Notes under the pieces: generated by a model | The model's input: only the letters and a program-made list of their open reading frames with translations | The model's database searches: none | Told to the model about the DNA's origin: nothing | In this document: in pieces, positions 26,497 through 34,929 of the stretch | How the letters are laid out: each line of letters begins with the position of its first letter | How positions within the stretch are numbered: the first letter of the stretch is position 1 | Program-made: the position numbers and the translations under genes | Source of the DNA: Thioalkalivibrio sp. K90mix | GTDB taxonomy: Bacteria > Pseudomonadota > Gammaproteobacteria > Ectothiorhodospirales > Ectothiorhodospiraceae | Assembly (NCBI RefSeq): GCF_000025545.1 | Contig: NC_013889.1 | Location: 1,729,501 to 1,793,500 of the forward strand | Length of the DNA: 64,000 bases | Reading direction: 5' to 3'

Positions 26497-28907
26497 ACGA
26501 GGCCGGCCTCAATGAGGCAGACACGCGCGCCGAACTGATCGACCCGGCCTTGAAGGAGGCGGGCTGGGGCGTGGTGGAGGCCAGCCGGGTGCGGCGCGAG
26601 GTGATCACCCTCGGGCGACTGCAGGGTGGCGGCAAGCGTGCCAGGCAGGACATCGCCGACTACGTGCTGACCTATCGCGGCCAGAAGCTGGCGGTGATCG
26701 AGGCCAAGAAGCGCAGCCTGCCGGTGAGCGAGGGGCTGGCCCAGGCTAAACGCTATGCCGAGCGCCTGCAGGCGCGCTTCGCCTACGCCACCAATGGCGA
26801 CGGCATCTACCGGGTGGACATGACGACCGGTGTGGAAGGCGCGGTGGATGCCTGGCCCGCGCCGGATGAGCTGTGGGTGGAGACCTTCGGCGCGAGTGTT
26901 GGCGCGCAGGACACCTGGCGGGAGCGCTTCGGGGCCGTGCCGTTCGAGGACAAGGGCGGCTTCTGGCAGGCGCGCTACTACCAGTACAACGCCATCAATC
27001 AGGCGCTGGAGGCGGTTGCCGCGGGACGGGACCGCATTCTGCTGACCCTGGCCACCGGCACCGGCAAGACGGCCATCGCCTTCCAGATTGCCTGGAAGCT
27101 GTTCCATGCCCGCTGGAGCCTGGCGGCGCGTGCTGCCGGCACGCCGGGGCGGCAGCCGCGCATCCTGTTTCTGGCGGACCGCAACATCCTCGCCAATCAG
27201 GCCTTCAACGACTTTTCCGCCTTTCCCGAGGATGCGCTGGTGCGCATCGATCCGGAGGTGATCCGCAAGAAAGGCCGGGTACCGAAGAACGGCAACGTGT
27301 TCTTCACCATCTTCCAGACCTTCATGACCGGGCGCGATGCCGAGGGCCACTCGGCGCCCAACTTCGGCGACTACCCGCCGGACTTCTTCGATTTCATCAT
27401 CATCGACGAGTGCCACCGGGGCGGCGCCAACGACGAGAGCAACTGGCGCGGCATCCTGGAGTATTTCCAGCCCGCCGTGCAGCTTGGCCTGACCGCCACG
27501 CCCAAGCGCACGCACAACGCCGACACCTACGCCTACTTCGGCGAGCCGGTCTACATCTACTCGCTGAAGGAAGGCATCAACGACGGCTTCCTGACGCCGT
27601 TCAAGGTGCGGCAAATCGCCACCACGCTGGATGACTACGTCTACACGGCGGATGACGAGATCATCGAGGGCGAGGTGGAGCAAGGGCGGCGCTACACCGA
27701 GGAGGACTTCAACCGCGTCATCGAAATCACCGAGCGCGAGCGCTACCGCGTGAAGCTGTTCATGGAGCAGATCGACCCGCGCGAAAAGACGCTGGTGTTC
27801 TGCGCCACTCAGGAACACGCGCTGGCCGTGCGCGACCTGATCAACCAGCTCAAGACCAGCAAAGACCCCCACTACTGCGAGCGCGTCACCGCCAACGACG
27901 GCAAGGAGGGCGAGCGTTTCCTGAAGCAGTTCCAGGACAACGAGAAGACCATCCCGACCATCCTCACCACCTCGCAGAAGCTGTCCACCGGCGTGGATGC
28001 CCGCAACGTGCGCAACATCGTGCTGATGCGGCCGGTGAACAGCATGATCGAGTTCAAGCAGATCATCGGACGCGGCACGCGCCTGTTTGAGGGCAAGGAC
28101 TACTTCACGATCTACGACTTCGTGAAGGCCTACGAGCACTTTAACGATCCGGAGTGGGATGGCGAGCCCTTACCGCCCGAACCCTGCGAGCGATGTGGCA
28201 ACAGCCCTTGTAGTTGCACTACGGAGCCTCCGCAGCCCTGCCCTGTTTGCGGCGAGCGGCCTTGTGTTTGCGAGAAGGAGCCGCCGGACCCCTGCGAGGT
28301 CTGTGGCGAATGGCCCTGCATCTGCGAGAAACGGCGCAAGGTGAAGATCCGCCTGGGCGACGGCAAGGAACGCGCCATCCAGCACATGACCGCTACCAGC
28401 TTCTGGGGGCCGGACGGCAAGCCCATTTCTGCCGCTGAATTCATCCAGCGACTATTCGGGGATCTGCCAGAGCTCTTCCAGGACGAAGATGAGCTTCGCC
28501 GCCTGTGGAGCCGCCCGGATACCCGCAAGAGTCTGCTGGAGGGACTGGAGGAGAAGGGCTACGGCACGCAACAGTTGGCCGAGGTCGGCAAGCTGATCGA
28601 GGCCGAAAACAGCGATCTATACGATGTGCTGGCCTACATCGCCTTCAACATGGCGCCGGTCACCCGGGCCGAACGAGTGGATGCCCACAAGGAGCGCATC
28701 TTCCAGGGACACGACTACAGGCAGCAGGAATTCCTGCGATTCGTGCTCGATCACTATGTCGCCCAGGGCGTGAGCGAACTGGATACGGCGAAGCTCCCCC
28801 AACTGATCGAATTGAAGTACCACAGCCTCGGTGATGCGGTGCACGAGCTAGGGCCGGTGAGCAACATTCGAGAAGTGTTCGTGGACTTTCAGCAGTATTT
28901 GTACTGA
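26493..28907 (+). CDS. hsdR: Type I restriction enzyme endonuclease/translocase subunit HsdR
   Basis: ATP-driven translocase and nuclease, 804 aa. The N-terminal nuclease region has DYVLTYRGQKLAVIEAKKRS (Asp...Glu-x-Lys). Walker A is ATGTGKT at 187-193, the DEAD-type box DECHRGG at about 305-311, and LGLTATPKRT follows. The second helicase lobe has STGVDARNVRNIVLMRPVNS and IGRGTRLFEGKDYFTIYDF. Residues about 561-614 hold three tandem cysteine-rich units, an unusual insert before the C-terminal HsdM-binding region. Last gene of the coupled operon. Confidence 0.95.
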   Translation: MNEAGLNEADTRAELIDPALKEAGWGVVEASRVRREVITLGRLQGGGKRARQDIADYVLTYRGQKLAVIEAKKRSLPVSEGLAQAKRYAERLQARFAYATNGDGIYRVDMTTGVEGAVDAWPAPDELWVETFGASVGAQDTWRERFGAVPFEDKGGFWQARYYQYNAINQALEAVAAGRDRILLTLATGTGKTAIAFQIAWKLFHARWSLAARAAGTPGRQPRILFLADRNILANQAFNDFSAFPEDALVRIDPEVIRKKGRVPKNGNVFFTIFQTFMTGRDAEGHSAPNFGDYPPDFFDFIIIDECHRGGANDESNWRGILEYFQPAVQLGLTATPKRTHNADTYAYFGEPVYIYSLKEGINDGFLTPFKVRQIATTLDDYVYTADDEIIEGEVEQGRRYTEEDFNRVIEITERERYRVKLFMEQIDPREKTLVFCATQEHALAVRDLINQLKTSKDPHYCERVTANDGKEGERFLKQFQDNEKTIPTILTTSQKLSTGVDARNVRNIVLMRPVNSMIEFKQIIGRGTRLFEGKDYFTIYDFVKAYEHFNDPEWDGEPLPPEPCERCGNSPCSCTTEPPQPCPVCGERPCVCEKEPPDPCEVCGEWPCICEKRRKVKIRLGDGKERAIQHMTATSFWGPDGKPISAAEFIQRLFGDLPELFQDEDELRRLWSRPDTRKSLLEGLEEKGYGTQQLAEVGKLIEAENSDLYDVLAYIAFNMAPVTRAERVDAHKERIFQGHDYRQQEFLRFVLDHYVAQGVSELDTAKLPQLIELKYHSLGDAVHELGPVSNIREVFVDFQQYLY
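28173..28334 (+). repeat. Triplicated cysteine-rich 18-residue unit inside hsdR
   Basis: Three consecutive units of the form PPxPCxxCGxxPCxCxxE encode twelve Cys in 54 residues: PCERCGNSPCSC, PCPVCGERPCVC and PCEVCGEWPCIC. The spacing suggests small metal-binding knuckles. Each unit is flanked by the next without spacer, and DNA differs between units. Confidence 0.9.
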
Positions 28908-29094
28908 TGTAAGACCACGAGTATCGCCGTCGAAGAGGTGTGAAAGCCAGAGGTCAACGTGCGGTTCGACGGGCATAGAGAGAACGGGCAACCAGCCGCG
29001 TAGCTCCGGGAAACGCGCGCTAACGGCACGAACACACCCACATTACCTGCGTCTAGCGCGGCAGTCACAGGTGTCTGACCGACCGAGAAGAGCC

Positions 29095-29796
29095 ATGATT
29101 GATACGACAATCAATATGTACAGTGACGCAAATGGGGGCGATCCGGATGTCACCAGCCCCACACTGCGAACCTACCACAAGCTTCTCTGGAGCAAGCCTT
29201 TACCAAGTGGCGACCTGTTCGACTTAAGCATCGATAAGCCTAGTTACTACCTATACCATCGCTCTGAGTTGGGCGAATTTTCATTAGGGAGTGACGCTAT
29301 AACTCACTCCTACAGCAAGCAGAACAAGAAGAAATGGCTGACGACACAATTACCGACGGAGGTGCAGGAGCTTTTCGATCGCGGGTCAACAATTGGTGCA
29401 TACCTGATTTTCCCAAACAGGCGGGTTAACCGGAAGCAAACAATTAATCAGGCTAGAGGAATGCTGCGGCTAATCGATGACCGATTTGACTTAACCTTGG
29501 AGTGCATCCGACGCTTCTACATCGGCGAGCCAAACCCGTTAGAGGATACCCTTAAGCGATATTCTTCGTTTTTTCATTTGTTCGATACATTCAATGGCTA
29601 CATCAACTTCTTCCTTCTCAACGATCTGGTGGATGAAAATGGGGGCGTGAAGTTCTACTTGCCGTTCGACGACTTTAAATCGCCACCAGATTTTAGGAAT
29701 GTCGAGGACTACCTCCTCTACAAGAAGAGAGTTGAGTCGTTCATCGAATCTCGTAACCAACGGATTTCAGACTACTCGGGCCAGATTGATACCTAA
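29095..29796 (+). CDS. DUF6994-like protein at the island edge
   Basis: 233 aa, soluble, no signal peptide. I recall the pattern (SDANGGDPDVTSPTLRTYHK, LDLTLECIRRFY-type helix, YINFFLLNDLVDE) from the uncharacterised DUF6994 family; this is from memory. I prefer the ATG at 29095 over the in-frame GTG at 29071 because the family starts close to it and GAGAAGAG precedes it. GC is low like the reverse transcriptase, unlike hsdM/hsdR. It stands alone 190 bp after hsdR. Its place next to a restriction operon suggests a defence role, which is inference only. Confidence 0.75.
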   Translation: MIDTTINMYSDANGGDPDVTSPTLRTYHKLLWSKPLPSGDLFDLSIDKPSYYLYHRSELGEFSLGSDAITHSYSKQNKKKWLTTQLPTEVQELFDRGSTIGAYLIFPNRRVNRKQTINQARGMLRLIDDRFDLTLECIRRFYIGEPNPLEDTLKRYSSFFHLFDTFNGYINFFLLNDLVDENGGVKFYLPFDDFKSPPDFRNVEDYLLYKKRVESFIESRNQRISDYSGQIDT

Positions 29797-29826
29797 CAAT
29801 TCGCGAAACCAATTCGGGGGGCGCCG

Positions 29827-29860
29827 CTCGACAAGCCACTGAACGTAAAAGCGGGGTTTC
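29827..29860 (+). repeat. Imperfect 34-bp direct repeat, right copy
   Basis: Begins CTCGACAAGCCACTGAACGT; 29 of 34 positions match 22171-22204. Four of the five differences fall on the third base of one reading frame (LDKPLN-A/V-KAGF), which may mean a shared coding ancestry. Confidence 0.6.
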
Positions 29861-29916
29861 TCCTACTTGGATCCATGGTGATCAAGAAGAGGACACCGAG
29901 CTTCTTGATACGCTGC

Positions 29917-30456
29917 TTACCGGGCCGCCTCGGCTTCCAGCATGTCCACGAGTTCGGCGGCGGATGCAAGGCCGTACCTGATCCGGCCCTGGGGGGTGAT
30001 GATGGTGGGGGTGCCTCGGAACCGCTGCTCCCGGGCGATGGCCAGATGATCGGCCACGGGATTCGGGCAGTCTTCCGCCTTTATGGTCTCGCCCAGCTTG
30101 GCCCGGGTGATGGCATCCTGCCGGTCGTCGCTGCACCACACCGCCTCCATCTGCTCGAAGGCGTTGCCGATGACGGGGAACGCCGCATAGCGAATGCGGA
30201 TGTCCCATAAGAGGTAGTCGTCGATTTGCTGGTGGAACTCGCGGCAATAGGGGCAGTTGACGTCGGTAAAGACCGTCACGGTGTACTGGGCGTCGTCCGG
30301 CTCAAAGACAATCAGCTCGTCCTCGTCCAGGCCTTCCACCAGTTGCACGATCTCGGCCTCCCGTTCCCCGGCGGCCGCGGTGCCGCTCAGGCCGAACACG
30401 AGAAGCGCCACGGCCACCAGGACCATGGGGCATGCGCAGATCCCGTTCCGTATCAC
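29917..30456 (-). CDS. Periplasmic DsbC/DsbG-like thiol-disulfide protein
   Basis: Thioredoxin-fold oxidoreductase with active site CPYC in TVFTDVNCPYCREFHQQI and the cis-Pro loop RGTPTIITPQGR. I choose the GTG at 30456: it gives the signal peptide IRNGICACPMVLVAVALLVF ending in AAA-G, with GGAAGG upstream. The frame is open to 30531 but that would bury the signal peptide. About 179 aa. Unlike DsbC it has only a very short N-terminal dimer region (about 25 residues after cleavage), so it may be monomeric. Extra Cys pair: WCSDD and EDCPNP. Confidence 0.85.
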   Translation of the reverse strand: MIRNGICACPMVLVAVALLVFGLSGTAAAGEREAEIVQLVEGLDEDELIVFEPDDAQYTVTVFTDVNCPYCREFHQQIDDYLLWDIRIRYAAFPVIGNAFEQMEAVWCSDDRQDAITRAKLGETIKAEDCPNPVADHLAIAREQRFRGTPTIITPQGRIRYGLASAAELVDMLEAEAAR

Positions 30457-30797
30457 GTCCACCGTCCTTCCGGCTTGATGTGCCAACAGCCGGTGTTTGT
30501 CGGCCTGCCGGATACCCTGCCCCGAACACATACCGATGGACCATTGCGAGGAATCCGGGTTCCGCCTGAACGAAACGCGAAGACCAGCGGGAAACGGGCT
30601 CGGACCTCGATAGCGTCATTTTCTGGTCTGTTATGGCGAGGCCCCGGGGGCGTAGCAATCTCCGAACGCAACTCCTGACCTTTGCCTCTGCCAGCGCCGA
30701 GGTTATTCATGGAGATCGCCACGGCGCTGGCGCCGCGCGATGGCGATGCCTGGTTATGCCGTCGAAGAAGAGGACACCCTCCTTCTCAATGCGGTGG
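30457..30797. other. Gap holding a MITE-like repeat and a REP-like palindrome
   Basis: No gene is supported. It holds TCGGACCTCGATA (30600-30612, also found twice after the reverse transcriptase), the MITE-like copy at 30631-30751 and the palindrome GAAGAAGAGGACACCCTCCTTCT near 30768. Confidence 0.55.
30631..30751 (+). repeat. MITE/nemis-like repeat, copy A (degenerate ends)
   Basis: Shares with 33574-33694 the order ATGGCGAGGCCCCG, CAATCTCCGAACGC, GCCTCTGCCAGCGCCG, GGAGATCGCCACGGCGCTG and GCGATG. The terminal repeats are worn compared with copy B. Confidence 0.75.
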
Positions 30798-31265
30798 CTA
30801 CTCGTTGTTTAATGCCAGCTGCCCCCTCACCTGACGGCGGACGAGCCAGATCAGCAGGAGCGGCAGGATCAGCCACTGAATGAGCGGAAGCAGGCCCGTG
30901 CCCAGGATCGGCAAGGTGGGCATGGTGTCGGCGTACTGCCAGCGGTCGTCGATTTCCGTTGCGTGCCACTCCAGGCCGACGGTGATCACGACTCCGATCG
31001 CCACGAACAGCAGCACGGTGCGCAGGGTGGGCTGGAGAATCCAGCTTCGGTTTCGGGTGAGCGCCGCCACGCCCCAGAAGGCCGCGAGGGCGATCAGCAC
31101 ATCGCCAAGCGTTGCCCGGGTGCAGAACACCACGGCCTCCCAGTGCGGCATGGTGGGCATGTCGTCGAAGAAGGGCACTTGCAGGAATTCCCATGGATAG
31201 TTCAGCAGGAACGCGAACAGGGCCACATTGAACTCGGGCATAGCCAGGATGCGCCGTGGTGACAT
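30798..31265 (-). CDS. Small integral membrane protein of unknown function
   Basis: 155 aa with about four hydrophobic segments (FNVALFAFLLNYPWEFLQVP; GDVLIALAAFWGVAAL; TVLLFVAIGVVITVGLEW; LLPLIQWLILPLLLIWLVR). Start chosen at the ATG at 31265 because AGGAGG lies 5 nt upstream; the frame is open to 31358. Conserved-looking NYPWEFLQVPFF motif. No function can be assigned. Confidence 0.8.
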   Translation of the reverse strand: MSPRRILAMPEFNVALFAFLLNYPWEFLQVPFFDDMPTMPHWEAVVFCTRATLGDVLIALAAFWGVAALTRNRSWILQPTLRTVLLFVAIGVVITVGLEWHATEIDDRWQYADTMPTLPILGTGLLPLIQWLILPLLLIWLVRRQVRGQLALNNE

Positions 31266-31443
31266 GGGAGCCTCCTGTTGGTGTTGGCTCGGGCTGTTCG
31301 GACACCGAGACGGTACACGATGATGCTGCCCTGCCTGAAGTAGAGGCCAATCGCCCAAGCGGCACGATCATCGAGGCGGGTCCATCCCTCTATCTGATCT
31401 AGACTCCAGGTACGCAAACGTTTCCCGCTACAGGAGGCATCCG

Positions 31444-31914
31444 ATGCTCAAGACTTATCCTCTTTCCGCCTGGATGGTCAGCGTGGTGGCAGGGCTCATG
31501 GTGTTCGGCATGGGAGCGCTGGCCAGCGACGCGCGCGCCGCGGAAACGGTCGACGGGGTGACGATCTACCTGGGCGTGGTCCCGGCTGCGGTCGTGCGTG
31601 GTCATCATCCGCCCGATCATCCGGAGGCCGAGATGCACGGCGGCGTTCCGGACGACGGCTATCACGTGATGATCGCCCTGTTCGACGACAAGACGGGGAA
31701 CCGCATCACCGATGCGGACGTCGAGGCGACGATCAGCGGCGAGGAGATGGCCGAGGTTCGCAAGGATCTCGAACGTATGGTGATTGCCGATGCCGAGACA
31801 TACGGCAATTACTTCGACCTGACCGGAAGTGGACCATACGACATTGACCTCAAGATCCGGCTGCCGGACGACGATCGCGAGGTGCGGGCCACCCTGGACT
31901 GGCAGCGCCCCTGA
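31444..31914 (+). CDS. Secreted periplasmic protein of unknown function
   Basis: 156 aa with a signal peptide (MLKTYPLSAWMVSVVAGLMV then ALASDARAAE, cleavage near ARA-A). The mature part looks like an all-beta domain: DGVTIYLGVVPAAVVRGHHP, then YHVMIALFDDKTGNRITDAD and YDIDLKIRLPDD. The segment HHPPDHPEAEMHGG holds several His that could bind metal. AGGAGG lies 8 nt before the ATG. I have seen similar small periplasmic proteins but cannot name the family. Confidence 0.85.
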   Translation: MLKTYPLSAWMVSVVAGLMVFGMGALASDARAAETVDGVTIYLGVVPAAVVRGHHPPDHPEAEMHGGVPDDGYHVMIALFDDKTGNRITDADVEATISGEEMAEVRKDLERMVIADAETYGNYFDLTGSGPYDIDLKIRLPDDDREVRATLDWQRP

Positions 31915-32078
31915 CCACCGCGACCGAGCCCCAACGGGCGGGTCTGGAACGGAAGAGGTACATACCCCCCTTTGTGCGGATGCCTGCATGCATCTCGCTC
32001 GCAGGCCGCCGGGCCCGCGGCGACAGGCGTGTGCGGACGGTTTACCCTCATAGGCCGTGATCGAGTAAGGGCCTGCCC

Positions 32079-33536
32079 ATGCCGTTTCCCGCGCAGAAGA
32101 CGAAGATCGTGGCCACGATCGGCCCGGCGTCCGACTCCCCGGACACGCTACGCCGAATGATGCAGGCCGGGCTCAACGTGGTGCGGCTGAATTTCTCGCA
32201 TGGTGACCCGGCCTACCACGCCGAGGTGATCGGACGTATCCGAGAGGCGGCACGGGATGCCGGCGCACGCGTTGCGATCCTGGGCGACCTGCCGGGGCCG
32301 AAGATGCGTATCGGCGAACTGGCCGAGGAGCCGATCGAGCTGGAGCCCGGCCAGACCATCACACTGACCACCGAGGACTGCACCGGGGATGCCTCGCGCG
32401 TGAGCGTTTCGTTCGCCGGGCTGCCGGAGGCGGTACAGCCCGGTGATGCGCTGTTTCTGAACGATGGCTACATTGAGCTGGAGGCGTTGTCGGTCGAGGG
32501 CCACGACGTCACCTGCCGCGTGCAGACGGGCGGGGAACTGCGCTCGCGCAAGGGCCTGAACCTGCCGGGCATCGATCTCGGCATCCGCGCCTTTACGCTG
32601 GACGATCACGACTGGCTGCAGTTTGCGGCGGAACACGGCGTGGATGCCGTCAGCCAGAGCTTCGTGGTCGACGGCGACGACATCCTGGCCGTGCGCAAGG
32701 CCGCGGAGGCGCTGGGCTACAGCCCGTTCATCGTCGCCAAGATCGAACGGGCGGCGGCGCTGGAGCAGCTCGACAGCATCCTGGAGGCGGCAGACGGCAT
32801 CATGGTGGCGCGCGGGGATCTGGGGGTGGAGATCCCGATCGCGAGCATCGCCCTCGCCCAGCGCCGCATCACCCGGCGCGCCAACCAGTACCACCGCCCG
32901 GTGATCACCGCGACCCAGATGCTGGAGTCCATGGTCACCTCGCGCCGCCCGACCCGTGCCGAGGCGACCGACGTGGCCAATGCCATCCTGGGCGGCAGCG
33001 ACTGCGTGATGCTCTCCGGCGAATCGGCCATGGGGCGGTATCCGGTGGAGTCGGTGGCCATGCTCGCGGCCATTGCCCGCTCCATCGAACCGGAACGCGA
33101 CCGAGGCGTGATCCCGGATGGCCCGAACGACCATGGCGAGGCCGGGCACGACCGCGCCGTCGACCTGATCGTGCGCAGCGTATTCCACACCGCGCAGCGG
33201 CGTCTGCCCCAGGTGACCCTGGCGCCCACGCTCAGCGGCACCACCGCCCGACGCATTGCCTGCCTGCGCCTGCCCTGCTGGACGGTCGCTTTCACCCCGA
33301 CCCCCGCAACCGCCCAGAGCCTGCAGTTCTCCTATGGCGTCGAGCCGGTGGAAGTCACCGAGGACCGCAGCGACTGGAACGACTTCGCCCGGACGTGGCT
33401 CGCCGAGAACGACATCAACGACGGCCTCGCCCTCCTCATCCAGGGCCCCTCGGGCCCGAACCCGACCGGCAACCACCGCCTGGAACTGCTCGAACTCGAC
33501 AGCCCCAGCCAGGGAGACGCACCAGGGCATACCTGA
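32079..33536 (+). CDS. pyk: Pyruvate kinase
   Basis: Converts phosphoenolpyruvate and ADP to pyruvate and ATP. 485 aa, the usual bacterial length. The N-terminus KTKIVATIGPASDSPDTLRR holds the substrate-binding region. The catalytic stretch FIVAKIERAAALEQLDSI includes the active-site Lys, followed by GIMVARGDLGVEIP and ITATQMLESM. The C-terminal regulatory domain ends with a short, variable tail. Stands alone. Confidence 0.95.
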   Translation: MPFPAQKTKIVATIGPASDSPDTLRRMMQAGLNVVRLNFSHGDPAYHAEVIGRIREAARDAGARVAILGDLPGPKMRIGELAEEPIELEPGQTITLTTEDCTGDASRVSVSFAGLPEAVQPGDALFLNDGYIELEALSVEGHDVTCRVQTGGELRSRKGLNLPGIDLGIRAFTLDDHDWLQFAAEHGVDAVSQSFVVDGDDILAVRKAAEALGYSPFIVAKIERAAALEQLDSILEAADGIMVARGDLGVEIPIASIALAQRRITRRANQYHRPVITATQMLESMVTSRRPTRAEATDVANAILGGSDCVMLSGESAMGRYPVESVAMLAAIARSIEPERDRGVIPDGPNDHGEAGHDRAVDLIVRSVFHTAQRRLPQVTLAPTLSGTTARRIACLRLPCWTVAFTPTPATAQSLQFSYGVEPVEVTEDRSDWNDFARTWLAENDINDGLALLIQGPSGPNPTGNHRLELLELDSPSQGDAPGHT

Positions 33537-33573
33537 GAAAAGGTCAACGAGAACACACCCTTCTTCCCTGCCC

Positions 33574-33694
33574 CGTCATGGCGAGGCCCCGCCGGGGCCG
33601 TGGCCATCTCCGAACGCGACCCCAGACGTCCGCCTCTGTCAGCGCCGGGGAGATCCACAGAGATCGCCACGGCGCTGCGCGCCTCGCGATGACG
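33574..33694. repeat. MITE/nemis-like repeat, copy B with terminal inverted repeats
   Basis: About 121 bp bounded by CGTCATGGCGAG and CTCGCGATGACG (11 of 12 complementary). Inner motifs GCCATCTCC and GGAGATC/GATCGCCAC are also inverted. Shares most of its length with 30631-30751. Confidence 0.8.
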
Positions 33695-33705
33695 GTGCCG
33701 GCCCG

Positions 33706-33725
33706 TGAAGGGGACACCCATCTTT
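33706..33725. repeat. REP-like palindrome downstream of the GlxA-type gene
   Basis: TGAAGGGGACACCCATCTTT, nearly identical to the copy at 22122-22145. It lies 15 bp beyond the stop of the minus-strand regulator. Confidence 0.6.
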
Positions 33726-33739
33726 GCCCTACCCAACCT

Positions 33740-34795
33740 TCAGCTCGCGGCCTTGTCCGGACGGGCCTTCCCGATACTCAAGTCCGCGCCTGCGAAGAAG
33801 AGCCTGCGATACCGCCCCGGGGTGGTACCCGTCAGCCGCCGGAACAGCTCGCGACAGAAAGACACATCCTCGTATCCGACTGCAAAGCTGATCTCCTCGA
33901 TGGACATCGTTGTGGTTTCGAGCAAGTGCTTGGCCCTTTCGACGCGCACGTTCTGCAGGTAGTGCACAAGGGATACGCCGGTGGCCTGCTTGAAACGCCG
34001 CTTCAGGGTGCGTTCGGCAAGGCCGGATTCCTCGATCAGCAAGCGTATCGCCGAGTGCTCGGCAAAGTGCCGGCTCAGCCAGTCCTCGCACTGCCGGATT
34101 CGGGCATCTGTGTGGTCGGATTTCAGCACCAGCGGGGTATAAGGCCCCTGACCTTCATCATGCCACTTGAGCAGATACACCTTGGCGATGCGGATGGCCT
34201 CCACCGGGCCCAGATGGCGCGCGATGATATGCAGGGCCAGATCGTGCCAGGACGTGGTACCCCCGGCACTGACCATCCGCCCCGATGGGTCCGCCAGGAC
34301 CAGATTGGGCTCGGGCCGGAATCGCACTTCCGGATAGTCGCGCCGGAACAAGTCCTGATAACCCCAGTGCGAGGTGGCGGCACACCCGGCCAAGAGGCCC
34401 GTTTCGGCCAGCATGATGGTTCCGGAGCAGGCCGAGTAGATGGATTTCCCGCCCTCGTAACAGTCGCGAACCCAGCGCATCAGTTCCGGATACCGACCAT
34501 GGAAGGATTCGTCCGGGCCGAGCCATAGCTCGGGCAGGATCACGATGGACCCATCCGGCTTGTCGCGAATCGAGCAATGCGGCTGCACCGGAATGTCGTT
34601 TCCACAAAGAAACGGCTTGCGTTCGCTCGCGACGATGCGGACCCGAAACCCGGCCTGCCTGACAGGCTCATGGCGAAGGCGTTGCCAGAGATTACCGGCG
34701 GCCGACAGCACGTCCACCATGCCGTACAACGCGGAACCAGCGGTTTCGGGGACGGCGACGATCAGCACCTCGACGGGCATGTCCGAGCGGCTCAT
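33740..34795 (-). CDS. GlxA-type AraC-family transcriptional regulator
   Basis: 351 aa. The N-terminal half is a DJ-1/PfpI-like domain (VEVLIVAVPETAGSALYGMV; the nucleophile-elbow-like stretch IYSACSGTIMLAETG). The C-terminal 100 residues carry the two HTH motifs of AraC proteins (IRLLIEESGLAERTLKRRFK; RLTGTTPGRYRRL). Transcribed away from the OsmC gene, so it probably controls that gene, perhaps in response to a reactive or nitrogenous metabolite. The 134-bp shared gap contains an AT-rich symmetric stretch GGTTATAGCCTATAAC near 34861-34876 that could be part of the operator. Confidence 0.9.
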   Translation of the reverse strand: MSRSDMPVEVLIVAVPETAGSALYGMVDVLSAAGNLWQRLRHEPVRQAGFRVRIVASERKPFLCGNDIPVQPHCSIRDKPDGSIVILPELWLGPDESFHGRYPELMRWVRDCYEGGKSIYSACSGTIMLAETGLLAGCAATSHWGYQDLFRRDYPEVRFRPEPNLVLADPSGRMVSAGGTTSWHDLALHIIARHLGPVEAIRIAKVYLLKWHDEGQGPYTPLVLKSDHTDARIRQCEDWLSRHFAEHSAIRLLIEESGLAERTLKRRFKQATGVSLVHYLQNVRVERAKHLLETTTMSIEEISFAVGYEDVSFCRELFRRLTGTTPGRYRRLFFAGADLSIGKARPDKAAS

Positions 34796-34929
34796 CTGCG
34801 TCCTCCGGTGGCACGAACGCCACGCTTCTGGCTCGTCTGCCGCTTATGCAGTCGATTACCCGGTTATAGCCTATAACTGCGCCACCATCCGATGGCGCGA
34901 AATGGTCCCTTCTGAAGCGGAGAACAGCC

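Noticed and set aside
28173-28334. Frameshift or assembly error as the cause of the cysteine-rich stretch in HsdR
   Set aside because: The frame is continuous, the three units have the same amino-acid pattern with different codons, and the domains on both sides are in frame.
22171-29860. CRISPR array or spacer-like repeats
   Set aside because: Only two distant copies of the 34-bp repeat and no regular spacing; no CRISPR array is seen in the window.
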